The position numbers and the translations under genes are program-made. A stretch of 64,000 nt of DNA from Bursaphelenchus xylophilus (lineage: Eukaryota; Nematoda; Chromadorea; Rhabditida; Aphelenchoididae), in NCBI GenBank assembly GCA_904066235.2, contig CAJFCV020000006.1, forward strand, positions 11,284,001 to 11,348,000. Reading direction: 5' to 3'. The number at the start of each line of letters is the position of its first letter. Within the stretch, counting starts at the first letter, position 1. Of the stretch, positions 10,086-20,300 are shown in pieces. Below the pieces are notes generated by a model. That model did not search any database and was not told the DNA's origin. It worked only from the letters and a program-made list of their open reading frames with translations.

Positions 10086-13000
10086 ATGGATGTTTCTTCC
10101 CTGAGGTACCCATTGCCCGTAGCTGATCGGGAATTGATCAGTGAGTTCAAGGTAAGCCGTAACTTTATTCAAGCTGCAAAACCCTTACAAGGGAAGTACC
10201 CCAAGCGCGATGACGCTCAGATTTTGTTTAAACCTTGTACACACATCGGGCATAGACTCGATATCAATTCCTGAAAGTTTTAGGTCGCGCTTTGCAGGCG
10301 CAGCCGAGATATTCAGCGATCTTTGCCGCCGAGAGAGTACGCTAAACGCGGAGAGCGGTCAAAGAGAAAAACACTTTTTTGTCCATAACGTTGCCAATTT
10401 CGGACGAAAAAAATGCTTTTTTTCTGGAAGCATTATTCTCAGCAATAGAATTAGGTATGAGACTTTTCGTGCCAAAATTCGGGAAAAAGTGTCAATTTTT
10501 TGCCGACTTTAGATCTAAAAATCTCAGTTGTTTCCGCAAAACCAGGGCAAGGTTTTTCACATATATCCTAGAAAAAATTATTCTAAATTTGAGCCAAATT
10601 TCATCAAGATCTATGTGTCGCACTTGGGGTACTTCCCCTGTTAGGACAAGCAGGAAAATTGCTGATTTCAGGTCGAAAAATGGAAAAAGACCATCTCCGT
10701 GGTGAAAGCAATCGCCGAAGACTTGGAAATTGTGGCCAAATTCTTTGTAGAAGTGCAGCTCGCTGAGATGCCGTTTAGCAAACATCTGAGTAAAACAAAC
10801 TTTTTTTTGACGTGCGAAGAGATTTCGCGCGATGAATGAAAATGCACAGTGCAAGGTCCTTAGACAGGCCGGCACTGTGCGAAAAAAGGCAAAATGCACT
10901 GTGCGACGCGTCAAAAAGCCTACGAATCTTTGAAAAAAATGTAGCCTGTACAACGAATTGTTGGGGACCTAAAAAAATTTTTTTGTTATAGAAAAGTTTT
11001 GTTGTACAGAGGTTTTTTTGCCCGAAAACTGACTCTTATGCCTTGTGAAATTGTTCGTTATACAGGGTGCGGCAAAAAAATGGAAACTTATTTTTATAGC
11101 TATATTTTTCCTAGCAATCCAAATTCCGCAAAAGTAACGGTCATCTTCAATAACATAGAGCATTGTTTATAACATATTCAACCCGTTTTACCGTGGCTGC
11201 TTTTTGTGGCGAGGTAGAGCTCCAAACGTGACTTAAAATTTTGGCCTTTTGGCCGCAGCTTTTTTCGGGGAAATCGGTCCCGTTCTTGACGCAGCGATTA
11301 CTTTGCGACTCCAAACTTTTGTGGCGTGTAGTACAGATGCTGGCCTCCAATTGAAAAAAAATTACAGTCCATTGGATTTATACCCGGCGAGCAGGCGCTC
11401 TTTTCGCAGACGGGGTGAAATCGGGAAAATCGTCTCAAAATCGGTCTTGACTCGTTGTTGCCCTGTGAGTCGGCGCTGAGTCTAGTTGGAACGTCAAATT
11501 TGTGCTGCCAAGGTTCTACTGAGCCAACAGAAGCATGAGGAAATCGAAGTTAACCCGGCGCTAGAATTTTGCCCGCTTGATCCACGAAAATCTCGGAATT
11601 CTTGCCGCTGGCACAAATTCCGCCTTAGGCGATGACGGCCCTTATTTTGACGGTGTTCGTCGTTAGCCGACGTGCAGGGGGCCTCATTGGATTGGACTAT
11701 GACGTTCTGTTGGTTGTGCACCCGCCAAAGATTGCACCGCGAATGGAATGCGCTCCCATCGCGGACCTGCGGCCCGACGTCGGAATTTTCGGCATTTTTT
11801 CAGGCGTACGGGCTTGATCTTGCCGATTAGGAGTTGGGCATTTCAGACCTTGCGTGGGGAGACTTTGAGTTGATTTTTAGCTATTTGGCCGACTGGTCGG
11901 TCGCTGATGCCGGTCTCACGGGCAATTTTTTCTCGAAATCGACGGATTTCGCTATTGATGACTCTGCGGCTGGCAGAAGTGTGGGCGGTGCGTTTTCTTT
12001 CGCTTACTGGACGCTTAAAATTGGCAAAAAGCTCCCTGCATTGTGTGATTACTTTGGACACAACGTGCTTTCTATGCCGGGCAAATTAACAGTTCGCACA
12101 GGTAAAAAAACAGGTCCGAAATCGAGGTCCCTCTGTTTGTCATTCAAAAAAAGAATGTTAATAAACCGATATGGACATGAAATTATAAGGTCCAGGAGAG
12201 AAAGCTACGTAGAATTTAATGGTATGAAAATAATTTTGCTGCACTTAAAAATTTTTGCGTCAGGACCCAATGAAAAAAGTTTCCATTTTTTTGCCGCACC
12301 CTGTACATATTGGCATATCAGTCTGTCGGGAAAATAATATGCGAAATGTCGCTGCGCCGATCGTGTCGTTGAAGTGGAAAGCAATTTGATTTTGCCGCGA
12401 CAAAATTAATTTTGTCGGTGATGATGCGATTTTCGATGCGACAGAGTGCTCATTATTTTCCCGACAGACTAATAAAATTTATTTTTTTTTTCAGACTTTC
12501 CCTTTGAAGAAAACAAAGACAAGTTTATGGCGATAATTCGAGACGAAGTTGAGTCAGGCAGAACCTTGTTGGCCCTCCTCGACAACCACATTGTCGGGTT
12601 TCAAGGCTCAACAAAGGAGGAGGTGAGGCCAGAGGATCAAGGAGTCGATGAGATTCCGGCGGATTATGCGGAATGTAAGGATAATTAAAATGGCTATATT
12701 AGTCCGTCAGGAGAGTCGCCGGACTGATCTTTGGCGTTTGCACTGATCGAAAAAAGTCAGAGTGCGAGCGACAGCCGAAAAAAGCCTATTGCACCGTGCA
12801 AAAAGCAAGAAAATGCACTGTGCAAAGAAAATTTTTGTTTTTGCACAGTGCGTGTCGCCGGACTGATTTCCGCGACATGCACTGTGCAAAAACAAAATTT
12901 TATTTTGCACTGTGCAATTTCCGGCTTTTTGCACCATGCAATGACTTTTTTGGCTGTCGCCCACACCTTGATTTTTTTCGCTCAGCGCAAACGTCAAATA

Positions 13001-13948
13001 TGAGTCCTAAGACTTTTCGGACGGACTAGTATACGATAAAACCTCTGTACAACAAATTCCGTTACAACAAAACCTCTTTATAACGAACAATTTTGGAAGC
13101 ATCGGGAGTCAACTTATACTAAAATTAACCCCTTTATAACAAACCTCCTTCCATAACAAATAACATTTTTTTGGAACCCTCCCAATTTGTTGTAATCTAA
13201 TGCCAGTCGGTCGGGAAAATAATGTGGGTTTGTCACGCCTTGGAATCGCCCATCATCGCTTTGCGATAGCTTACCGTGGCTGGAAATTTTGACAGCGTCT
13301 TGCGATGAGCCGATAAATTTTGCTGCGACAAATCCACATTATTTTCCCGACATATTGATATTATTCACCCCATATGTTTTGACTGTTCAGTAGCCGAGAA
13401 ACTCTATCCCCAACGTCCTCCTGACCTACAAATCTTCCTCACCACGCTGCATGAGGTCGAAAGATTTGCCAAACATCACATTCCGGTAGGGCCTTACATT
13501 CGAATCGCTCGGATTGGCGTCCAAAAAGAGTTTGGAGGCCAGGGAATTGGGCTCAAGTTATGGACCGAAGCGCTAAAGCTGGCCAAAGCGGAGGGCTTGG
13601 AATGGGCTTCGGCCGAATGCGCGGCCGTTTATTCGACGAAAATCGCGAACAAGGTGAGTGAAAGAGCATCGGAAATGCATACAGTGGCACCACTGTACAA
13701 CGAACTTTTGTACGAACAAACTTGTCTATTGGTTCTTCCATAAAGTGCGCAGACTTTTCGTAATCTTGACTGTGCAAGTGTTAACTGTTTATCTTTTTGT
13801 AAAATTAAACGCATTACAGCTTGGAATGCCGACCGTTTTCACCTTGCCATTTGGTAAGATCATTTTCCATGGCAAACAACCTTATCCGTCAGTTTTGGAA
13901 GACGGCTTGACTGGATTAAATTTAACTGTTGGGAGATTTATTGTCTGA
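10086..13948 (+). CDS. GNAT-family N-acetyltransferase
   Basis: Exons 10086-10151, 10672-10789, 12495-12674, 13391-13653 and 13820-13948 join in frame to 251 residues starting MDVSSLRYPLPV. An N-terminal helical part (SVVKAIAEDLEIVAKFF) leads to ESGRTLLALLDNHIVGFQ, the strand before the acetyl-CoA site. Motif A follows near residues 160-178 as IGVQKEFGGQGIGLKLWTEA. The usual first Arg/Gln of the Q/RxxGxG loop is Gly here, but QGIG is kept. The C-terminal part reads GMPTVFTLPFGKIIFHGKQ. The fold and length agree with nematode cytosolic GNAT enzymes related to arylalkylamine or small-molecule acetyltransferases; the substrate cannot be told. Introns host a Tc5-like MITE, a dead Tc1-like transposon and PAL MITEs. 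A second in-frame last exon lies at 14130-14258. Confidence 0.85.
10188..10640. mobile_element. Tc5-like MITE with TTA duplication
   Basis: Starts CAAGGGAAGTACCCCAAG and ends CTTGGGGTACTTCCCCTG. It is flanked by TTA at 10185-10187 and 10641-10643. TNA duplication with CAAGGGAAG ends is typical of the Tc4/Tc5 group. It lies in intron 1 of the acetyltransferase gene. Confidence 0.85.
10830..11060. repeat. GCACTGTGC-rich segment and ACAACGAA repeat
   Basis: GCACAGTGC, GCACTGTGC and GCACTGTGCG occur within 75 bp. They are followed by a dispersed repeat with 'tacaacgaattgttgg' and 'gttgtacagaggttt'. The same two motifs recur many times in the window. Confidence 0.5.
11063..12303 (-). mobile_element. 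Tc1/mariner-like transposon (inactive)
   Basis: The ends CAGGGTGCGGCAAAAAAATG (11063) and CATTTTTTTGCCGCACCCTG (to 12303) are exact complements. TA flanks both. The 1241-bp length fits a full Tc1-size element. The transposase frame inside is broken. Confidence 0.85.
11150..12061 (-). pseudogene. Tc1-like transposase pseudogene
   Basis: Minus-strand pieces resemble a Tc1 transposase. The helix-turn-helix-like part reads IARETGISDRPVGQIAKNQL (about 11850-12000). A C-terminal DDE-domain part reads CTTRHKSLESQSNRCVKNGT and FPEKSCGQKAKILSHVW (11147-11350). An 'NPMD' segment lies between. The pieces are in different frames with stops, so the gene is dead. It lies in intron 2 of the acetyltransferase gene, opposite to it. 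Confidence 0.75.
12318..12472. mobile_element. PAL1 MITE
   Basis: Ends TCAGTCTGTCGGGAAAATAA and CATTATTTTCCCGACAGACT. The interior has GTCGCGACAAAAT-like and TTTTCGATGCGACAGAGTGC runs. It sits 20 bp upstream of the exon 3 acceptor region of the acetyltransferase gene, and immediately next to the Tc1-like element. Confidence 0.85.
12700..13028. mobile_element. GCACTGTGC-rich MITE with AGTCCGTC ends
   Basis: Near-complementary ends (AGTCCGTCAGGAGAGTC and GACTTTTCGGACGGACT) sit next to TA. The interior has at least six TGCAC(T/A)GTGCA palindromes. Related elements lie at 21409-21582 and about 29430-29615. Confidence 0.7.
13030..13195. repeat. ACAACGAA/TATAACGA dispersed repeat
   Basis: Contains AAACCTCTGTACAACAAATT and CTCTTTATAACGAACAATTT. 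The same pair of motifs recurs near 10925, 35226, 54690, 56590, 57535, 60909 and 61919, in both orientations. Confidence 0.55.
13204..13358. mobile_element. PAL2-type palindromic MITE
   Basis: Ends CAGTCGGTCGGGAAAATAAT and CATTATTTTCCCGACATATTG. The interior includes CGCCTTGGAATCGCCCATCA. It lies in intron 4 of the acetyltransferase gene, 33 bp before exon 4. Confidence 0.8.
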
Positions 13949-14129
13949 ACGAATAAATATGCTTATCATTGTCGTCTGTAATTATGATACTAAAACCTCT
14001 GAAAAGTTCAAGATGCATTGTGCGAAAGCGAAAAATGTCCATGCGCTTTATGAAAATACTAATACGTCATTTTTATTAAAATTAGGGCAATAATAGAGTG
14101 TATAAGCCGGAAAGTTCAACAATTTTTAG

Positions 14130-14258
14130 CTGGGAATGCGTACTGTTTTTACTATGCCATTCCACAAGGTCATCGTCCGCGGCGAGCAATATTACCCATC
14201 AGTTTTGTCCGATGGTTTGACTGGATTCAACTTGACTGTTGGGAAAATTCTTGAATAA
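14130..14258 (+). CDS. Duplicated alternative last exon of the acetyltransferase gene
   Basis: This 129-bp stretch begins after the acceptor TTTTTAG and reads LGMRTVFTMPFHKVIVRGEQ, then about 20 more residues, to a TAA. It has the same length and phase as exon 5 (LGMPTVFTLPFGKIIFHGKQ). About two thirds of residues are identical, and the ending LTVGKILE replaces LTVGRFIV. Both copies are open, end at their own stop and have their own acceptor, so the gene could make two C-terminal isoforms. Mutually exclusive use is inferred, not shown. Confidence 0.7.
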   Translation: MGMRTVFTMPFHKVIVRGEQYYPSVLSDGLTGFNLTVGKILE

Positions 14259-14264
14259 AAAATA

Positions 14265-14700
14265 AAATAAGAGATTTTCTGCGATATTTTTTAGATTCAA
14301 ACACGGGTGAGGCAAACTCTTGGAGAAATCTGCAAAATCGCAACATTTTTTAAGTCGTTATTAGTTTAGGCTTCAAACAGACGGAAGACGACCGATTTTT
14401 TATATGAAATAATATATGGCGCGGTTAAACAATAGTCCATCTTCAAATTTATGTGTGTAAGAACCCCATTCCACGTCATCTTCCACGGGTATTTAGATTA
14501 TCTTTGGATCAAACAATTATTCTTGAGCTGAAACAGAATGCCATGAATTTTTCATTACTTGAGCGCTTTTGTTGTATTTTTTCTGGGCGTGGCCGGGATC
14601 CTGGAACTTTAGACTTCAAGCCCCAAAAAATTTTTTTGAATAATTTTGAATATGAATTTTCCCGCTATTTTGGCACCATTTTGGCATTGTCTTTTTTGGC
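14265..14700 (+). repeat. Dispersed repeat shared with 26376-26690
   Basis: Both stretches carry AAATCGCAAC, GTTAGTTTAGGCTTCAAACA, GAAGACGACCGATTTTTTAT and 'ccatgaatttttcattacttgagcgc'-type text in the same order. The repeat edges are not sharp. Confidence 0.65.
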
Positions 14701-15207
14701 TCTATGTGGGCTATCAAATTGAAAATTGACAAAATTACTGTGTCCGTATTACACTCCGGCCCCAAAAGGCTGGAATTTTGGAAAGCCCTGAGCCATGCCT
14801 ACTCCGCATTGCACTACAATTTTTTGAAGTCATCAACCATCACAACCCTCCAACGATCTACAAATAAGCCGTCGGAACAAAGTGCTGCGTCCCTCGTAAA
14901 CGCGGTTTTATGAACTAATTACCGGCGTCGCTGATTAACTTTATCGCGAAAGATCATAAAATTTTCACGCCTGCAAATGATTTTAGCACCTCGCCATTAT
15001 CATTGTTCCAATTATTTTTATGGACGCCGCCGTCTTTACGGCCCATCCGCTAATTAGGCTTGAATTTTATGCGCTTAGCGCTCGAAGGGCTTGGCTGCCG
15101 GTATACGTCATGCTGATGGCGGTACGGTGGGGAAGTGCGAGTCACGGAGTTGTGGAAGGGCCGCGACTACTGCCTTTTTTTTATTTCGAAGTGGTGTGGA
15201 GGGTACT
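14700..15207. other. Intergenic, nothing recognised
   Basis: No supported reading frame or repeat pairing was found here. Open stretches on the plus strand lack splice or codon support. Confidence 0.4.
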
Positions 15208-15208
15208 A

Positions 15209-15333
15209 TCAGTCTGTCGGGGAAATAATGTGTAAATTTGCGGACCAAGTCTCTTGTCGCGGCTAACCGTCGCAACGCGATGATGAGAGATTACAAAGCG
15301 CTACAAGCACACAATATTTTCCCGACAGACTGA
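15209..15333. mobile_element. PAL2-like MITE
   Basis: Ends TCAGTCTGTCGGGGAAATAA and TTTTCCCGACAGACTGA are flanked by TA (15207-15208, 15334-15335). Confidence 0.85.
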
Positions 15334-15394
15334 TAAATTGTCCGGAAAATCGTCGGAGAGATAATGGTGTCAAAACCCGTGTACTATGCCTTCC

Positions 15395-15850
15395 GAAAGT
15401 TGCTGGACTGATTTTTGGCGTTTGCACTGTGCAAAAAAGGCAGGTGCTAGCGACAGCCCAAAAAACGTTTTGCACAGTGCAAACTAACTTTTCTTTTTGC
15501 GCAGTGCACGTCGCTGAGATTACTCGAGCGACGGGTACGAACGGGCTAATACCGTTATTTGGGCAGGGATATTTTTTGGACATTTCTTGAGACGTCTTTA
15601 TTGATCCAACAGAAAGTGTTCCAAGTGTGACGCTCAGATTTTGATGAAACTTTTCAGAAATTCGCAATATCTATGCAGTAAGGGACCGGATCCAGTGGCA
15701 AAAACGTCCCACTTTGCATCCCGGAAGGGACCAAAACGTCCCCAAACCCTTCCCTTCTCTAAGCTAAAAAACTCCGCTTTGAAAAGCGCGCCCTTTCCTT
15801 CAAGACCCGCTTTGCGTAAACTATGACCGCCACAAAGATTCTTGAACAGC
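15395..15850. repeat. Mosaic of GCACTGTGC-type, Tc5-like and CAGTGACGG-type fragments
   Basis: Three TGCAC-GTGCA palindromes lie at about 15424-15508. A Tc5-like end (CCAAGTGTGACGCTCAGATT) lies near 15618, and a CAGTGACGG-family piece (GGGACCGGATCCAGTGGC) begins near 15680. Confidence 0.55.
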
Positions 15851-16027
15851 TTGGCTGCTACTGGAAAGCGCGAGCTAAATTTTTTAATTGATATGTGGTG
15901 AATGATTAAACGTAGATAGGTATCGAGAATAGACACAGGTTTAAGAATAAGGTTTACTGAGACCGCACACATAATGAAAGGAAACGAGATAATGCTCTCA
16001 CAATTGGTGACGAGACGTTGCTTTTAT

Positions 16028-16062
16028 TAGGTTGGCAACTAAGTTATTGAAATTTTTTTTGC
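16028..16062. repeat. Mariner-type terminal sequence, solitary
   Basis: TTAGGTTGGCAACTAAGT is the kind of end found on mariner elements. No complementary partner was seen within the next kilobase, so this is a relic. Confidence 0.45.
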
Positions 16063-16247
16063 ATTATTCCACAGACCTTCTTAAGTCAGTATGGCTAGTA
16101 CCACACTATCTCACATGTAGTAGGGTTAGAGTACTAACAAACCCAGAGGCATCGAACTCGCAGCTCGCGTGTTGGTGTAGTACCTTGAATTTGAATAAGA
16201 GCAATTTTGAGTGGTCATTTTGCAGTGCCATGCAATGCGTTTAGAAC

Positions 16248-17016
16248 TAGAGGTGGCAATCGGGCCGGGCCGGGCCGAATTTTGCGGCCCGGCCTGCGGG
16301 CCGAAGTGACCAGGCCGGCCCTGGGCTTTTTCAAATTTGCTCAGGCCCGGCCCGGCCCGGCCCGGTGAAAGCCCAGGCCGGCCCGGCCCGGCCCTGTTTG
16401 GCCCGATACTGCAAAAAGGTTGGATAAAACTTTATGCACTCTCTACTGGAACTTTTTATGCCTTCCAGCGGGGTTTTACGTCTATATATATGAGTGGAAT
16501 TAAAACGTCTAGTCGGCTGACTGGAACAGCCGAATAGGTACCTAAAACCTAGCCAAAAAGTTGGATTGTGTCGATTTTTTTATCCTATAGAAAGTTAGCT
16601 ATGTAAAAATATGGACGTTATGAGGCTACATGTTTAATCAAAAACTGCGTAGATGCGTTCATTTACCTCAAGGAATCAAATTACAGCGAAATGTTTAAGT
16701 TTATCATCAAAAATTCGAAGATTTGCCCGATCCTTGCATATTTGGGTGGGATTTTACATATACATAATCAGTGATTTTAAAGAGTTTGAAAAGGTGGTAA
16801 AACAGTATATAAGTCAAAAAGGTTTGATTTAATATCCATCCAACAATTCTGCTAAGCATTTGTGCTTTATTTTGCTGGTTCAGTATTAATTTTTTTTCAC
16901 TTATTTACCTTCCGGGCCGGCCCTGGGCTTTTTCAAATCTGCTCAGGCCCGGCCCGGCCCGGCCCAATCACCGGGCCCGGCCGGGCCGGGCCGGCCCAGC
17001 CCGATTGCCACCTCTA
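16248..17016. mobile_element. hAT-like MITE with GGCCCGG arrays
   Basis: The 769-bp element starts TAGAGGTGGCAATCGGGCC and ends GATTGCCACCTCTA. It is flanked by an exact 8-bp duplication TTTAGAAC (16240-16247, 17017-17024). Eight-base duplications with TAGRGGTGGC ends are typical of hAT elements. Both ends hold short GGCCCGG/CCGGGCC arrays; the middle is AT-rich and non-coding. Confidence 0.9.
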
Positions 17017-17352
17017 TTTAGAACTCGAATGACATAATGCTAATATACAACGTTTACAACGTCAGGACACCTTCAACAGTCTTGTGATAACATTTTGTCC
17101 CAAAAGGATCAATAGAAATTATTACGACTTCGCTTAAAATTAGGCGGTAGGCTCGCACTTGAGACAGGTTGCAAAACTGTTCGTAACTGAAAAATATTTT
17201 GTTGTTGTCAGAGTGTATTGGACGGAGACTTGGGGCCTTTCTTGTATAGCAAACTGAAAATCGAGTAATTCCGGGCTTCAAGCAAATTTCCTATTCTTCC
17301 ATATTTTACCCCTCAACTCGTTTTCTCTTCCCAAATCCCAAGCCTTTTCAGA

Positions 17353-20300
17353 ATGGGTGTTGTGGACACGCTCGGCGGTCCACGGAGGACCGCCGTCATC
17401 GGGCTCCTGCTCCTCTTCTCGCTCCTGCTGCTGGTTGCGGGCGCTGTGATGCTGGGAATCGGGATCACGCGGCTGAACGAAAGCCGGGAACAAAAGGAAA
17501 CGCCGCCATTCTCGTTCATCCTTCAAGTTCAAACGCTGAACGTTAGCTACGAGGATTTGGCGGCCGATTTCAAAAAGAGCATGGAGAGAATCAAAGTGCA
17601 GGCCGAAGATGCCGCAGGGCAATACGGAGTGGTCTCAGTGTAGGTTGGATTTTGAGAGTTTCAATGGGTAAAAAAATTGTGCGATATCACGGAAAGACTT
17701 GACCCAATGAGAGGAAAAGATGACTCGTGAAAGCAGAAACGTTTTTTTCTCGGCTTGGAGGGGTATTTTTACAACTTTTTGAGATTGTTTTTTGATTTCT
17801 AAGTCGGGGAAACACTTGACCCAATGAGGGGAAAAGATGACTCAAACAAGGAGGAGTGGTAGTGCCGGTTGAATTTTGAGCATGAGAAGGTAGAATTTCA
17901 ATGGGTAGTAAAATTTCGATTGGAAGAAATTGAGCGATATCAGGGAAACACTTGACCCAATGAGAGGAAAAGATGACTCATTGAAACAAATGACTCAAAA
18001 CAGATTTTTTTCGGCTTGGAAATGCATTTTTACTATATTTTGTAAATTTTTTTTCGATTTCAAAGTCAGGGAAACTGATGACTAAAGAAAGGAAGACTTG
18101 ACTCACTCACGTAAAATTGTCTTGTCTTGGGTTACACAATAATTTCGGCTAGTTAGGGTATTTTGAACATATTTTTGATTATATCCAGCAAAAAACAAAA
18201 CTTTTCAACAGTCGGATTATACTATGTATTTTGGTCGTATTTTACAATTTCAGGCTTGGAGTGTCGCCGAACAAAAAAGAATCCGCCGATGAGATCAACT
18301 TTGGTCCGTTCGGAGCGGACGAAACGCCAGTTGCTATCCTAACCGTGGCCTACCCCTCCGAATATGCTCCATCCCGAGACGACTTGACCAAAAAATTCCA
18401 AGGAGACAAGTTTAGCGTGGAGAAGACTTATGGTAAGCACACTAGCAGGGGAAGTAGTCCAAGTGCGACGCTCAGATTTTCTTCGAATTTTGCACACATT
18501 TCGGGGATAGGCCACATATTAATTTCTGAAAATTTTAGCTCACGCTTTGCAGGAAGAGCAGAGATAGTGAACGACCTTTTTCGCCGAGAGTGAACGCGTT
18601 AAATTTGCGCCAAATTTCATACAAATCTGAGCGTTGAACTTGGGTACTTTTCTTATGGGAAAAAGTTCTGCAGATAGGCCACTACCCCAAAAAAAATTGT
18701 GAATAATCAATGCGTAGAAAAAAATTAGAAGCCTGTCACTAAGCGCTAACTTAAGCTTACATTAGGCCAAACCTACCTTAAGCTTTTCCCGGCCTGAGTT
18801 TAATCAATTTTTTATTGTACAGCTAAGTCATAGTAAGGTGAATTCAGGATATTTATTTATTGAAATTCAATCGGTTGAAAATGGCAAACCTCAGCTCCAG
18901 AAAAAGTTAAATTTCATGAAACCCAGTTAGAGCAAAAAATGACCGCGAAAACCAGGGGTGGCCACCCGGGCCCGTTTAGGCCCGTTTCGGCCCGTCTTAC
19001 TTTGCCCGCAATTGCGATATCTCGTTTTGGAGAAGAGATATCAAAAAATTGATAACATTTTGAGGGGTCAGCACCATTCTATTAAGCCAAGGGCTAGCCG
19101 AAGTTTCAAAGCCATCCGGTTACTCAGAAAAAAGCGCGGGATAAGTAAGACGGGCCTAAACGGGCCCGGGTGGCCACCCCTAGCAAAAACGCTTATTTCC
19201 AGACTCGTCCTATCTTCCAACCGCCGACAGTTCCGTCTGCACACCGTCTTCCAACCCGCCGAACGGCCCAACCAACGCACCCCCTACAGCTCCACCAACG
19301 CAACCCCCGTCGGATCAGTTCATCCCATGCGAAGGCACGTTCGTCCTGATGTTGGATGTCGGCAGTGACACGCCGGAGCAGGCGTTCCAAGTAAGTCAGC
19401 AAACTGTGGTTTGAACAATAGAAATAGCTGCAGAATCAGGTGGATTTTGTGTCGGAAGTGCTGTTCGCCAAGAACTTCAACCACTTCGAGCGGCTGGGAT
19501 TGGGGATCTACGACCGAGAGCAGGTGTTCTTCGCGCCGGGCAGCTTTGATGGCATTGCGGCGGTGCAGAAAGAGCTGAGAGGATACCCGAGAGGCAGAAA
19601 GGCAGGATCGTTGAGAATGTAAGTGGGTGCTTGATGGATAATTGTTCAGTCCCCAAATTCCCCGATTCTGTCCGCAACGACCTGTCCCCAAATAGGAGAT
19701 TGGAAGTTGTCCCCAAAACATTCCTAATATGTCGCCAAACACAAAAATTAATGTGGGGTCCATGTTTTGGGGTAGTAATAACACCTCGGGCTGAAAAATT
19801 TGAAAATTCATAGTGGTGATTACGCAACAAACGAAACTTCAAAACTTTTGGGTAAAAAAAATATTTTCGGGACAGCTTCCGAACTCCTATTTGGGGACAG
19901 GTCGTTGGGGAGAGAATGGGGGAATTTGGGGACAGAATGGTATAAATTTGGGGATAGCCATTGCGTTGCCCCTGCTTGCTGGTTTACATGGAAGATGCCT
20001 GAAGTGCGACGCTTAGATTTTAACGAAACGTGGCCCAAATTCAGATTTATTTTTTCTAAGGCATATACAAGATTTGTAGCTCGCGTATTGCAGAAACAAC
20101 CTATATTTTTATGTCGAAAGTAGGTCAAGATTCGAGGTTGTTTTCGCAGTTTTATGCATGAGAATTTGTTTGCCCGTTTGTAACGCACAAGGCAGCGTTT
20201 CAAGATTACCTTGGTCCCAAAAGAGAAAAAAGTCCATGCACTTTACGAAAATATCAGTCTGTCGGGAAAATAATAAGCACAATGTCGCAGCATCGACAGC

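Noticed and set aside
12707..13029. Overlapping open frames on both strands
   Set aside because: They arise from the palindromic, stop-poor GCACTGTGC element and share no protein pattern.
19320..19842. Minus-strand open frames over VWA1
   Set aside because: Antisense to well-supported VWA exons and intron 4.
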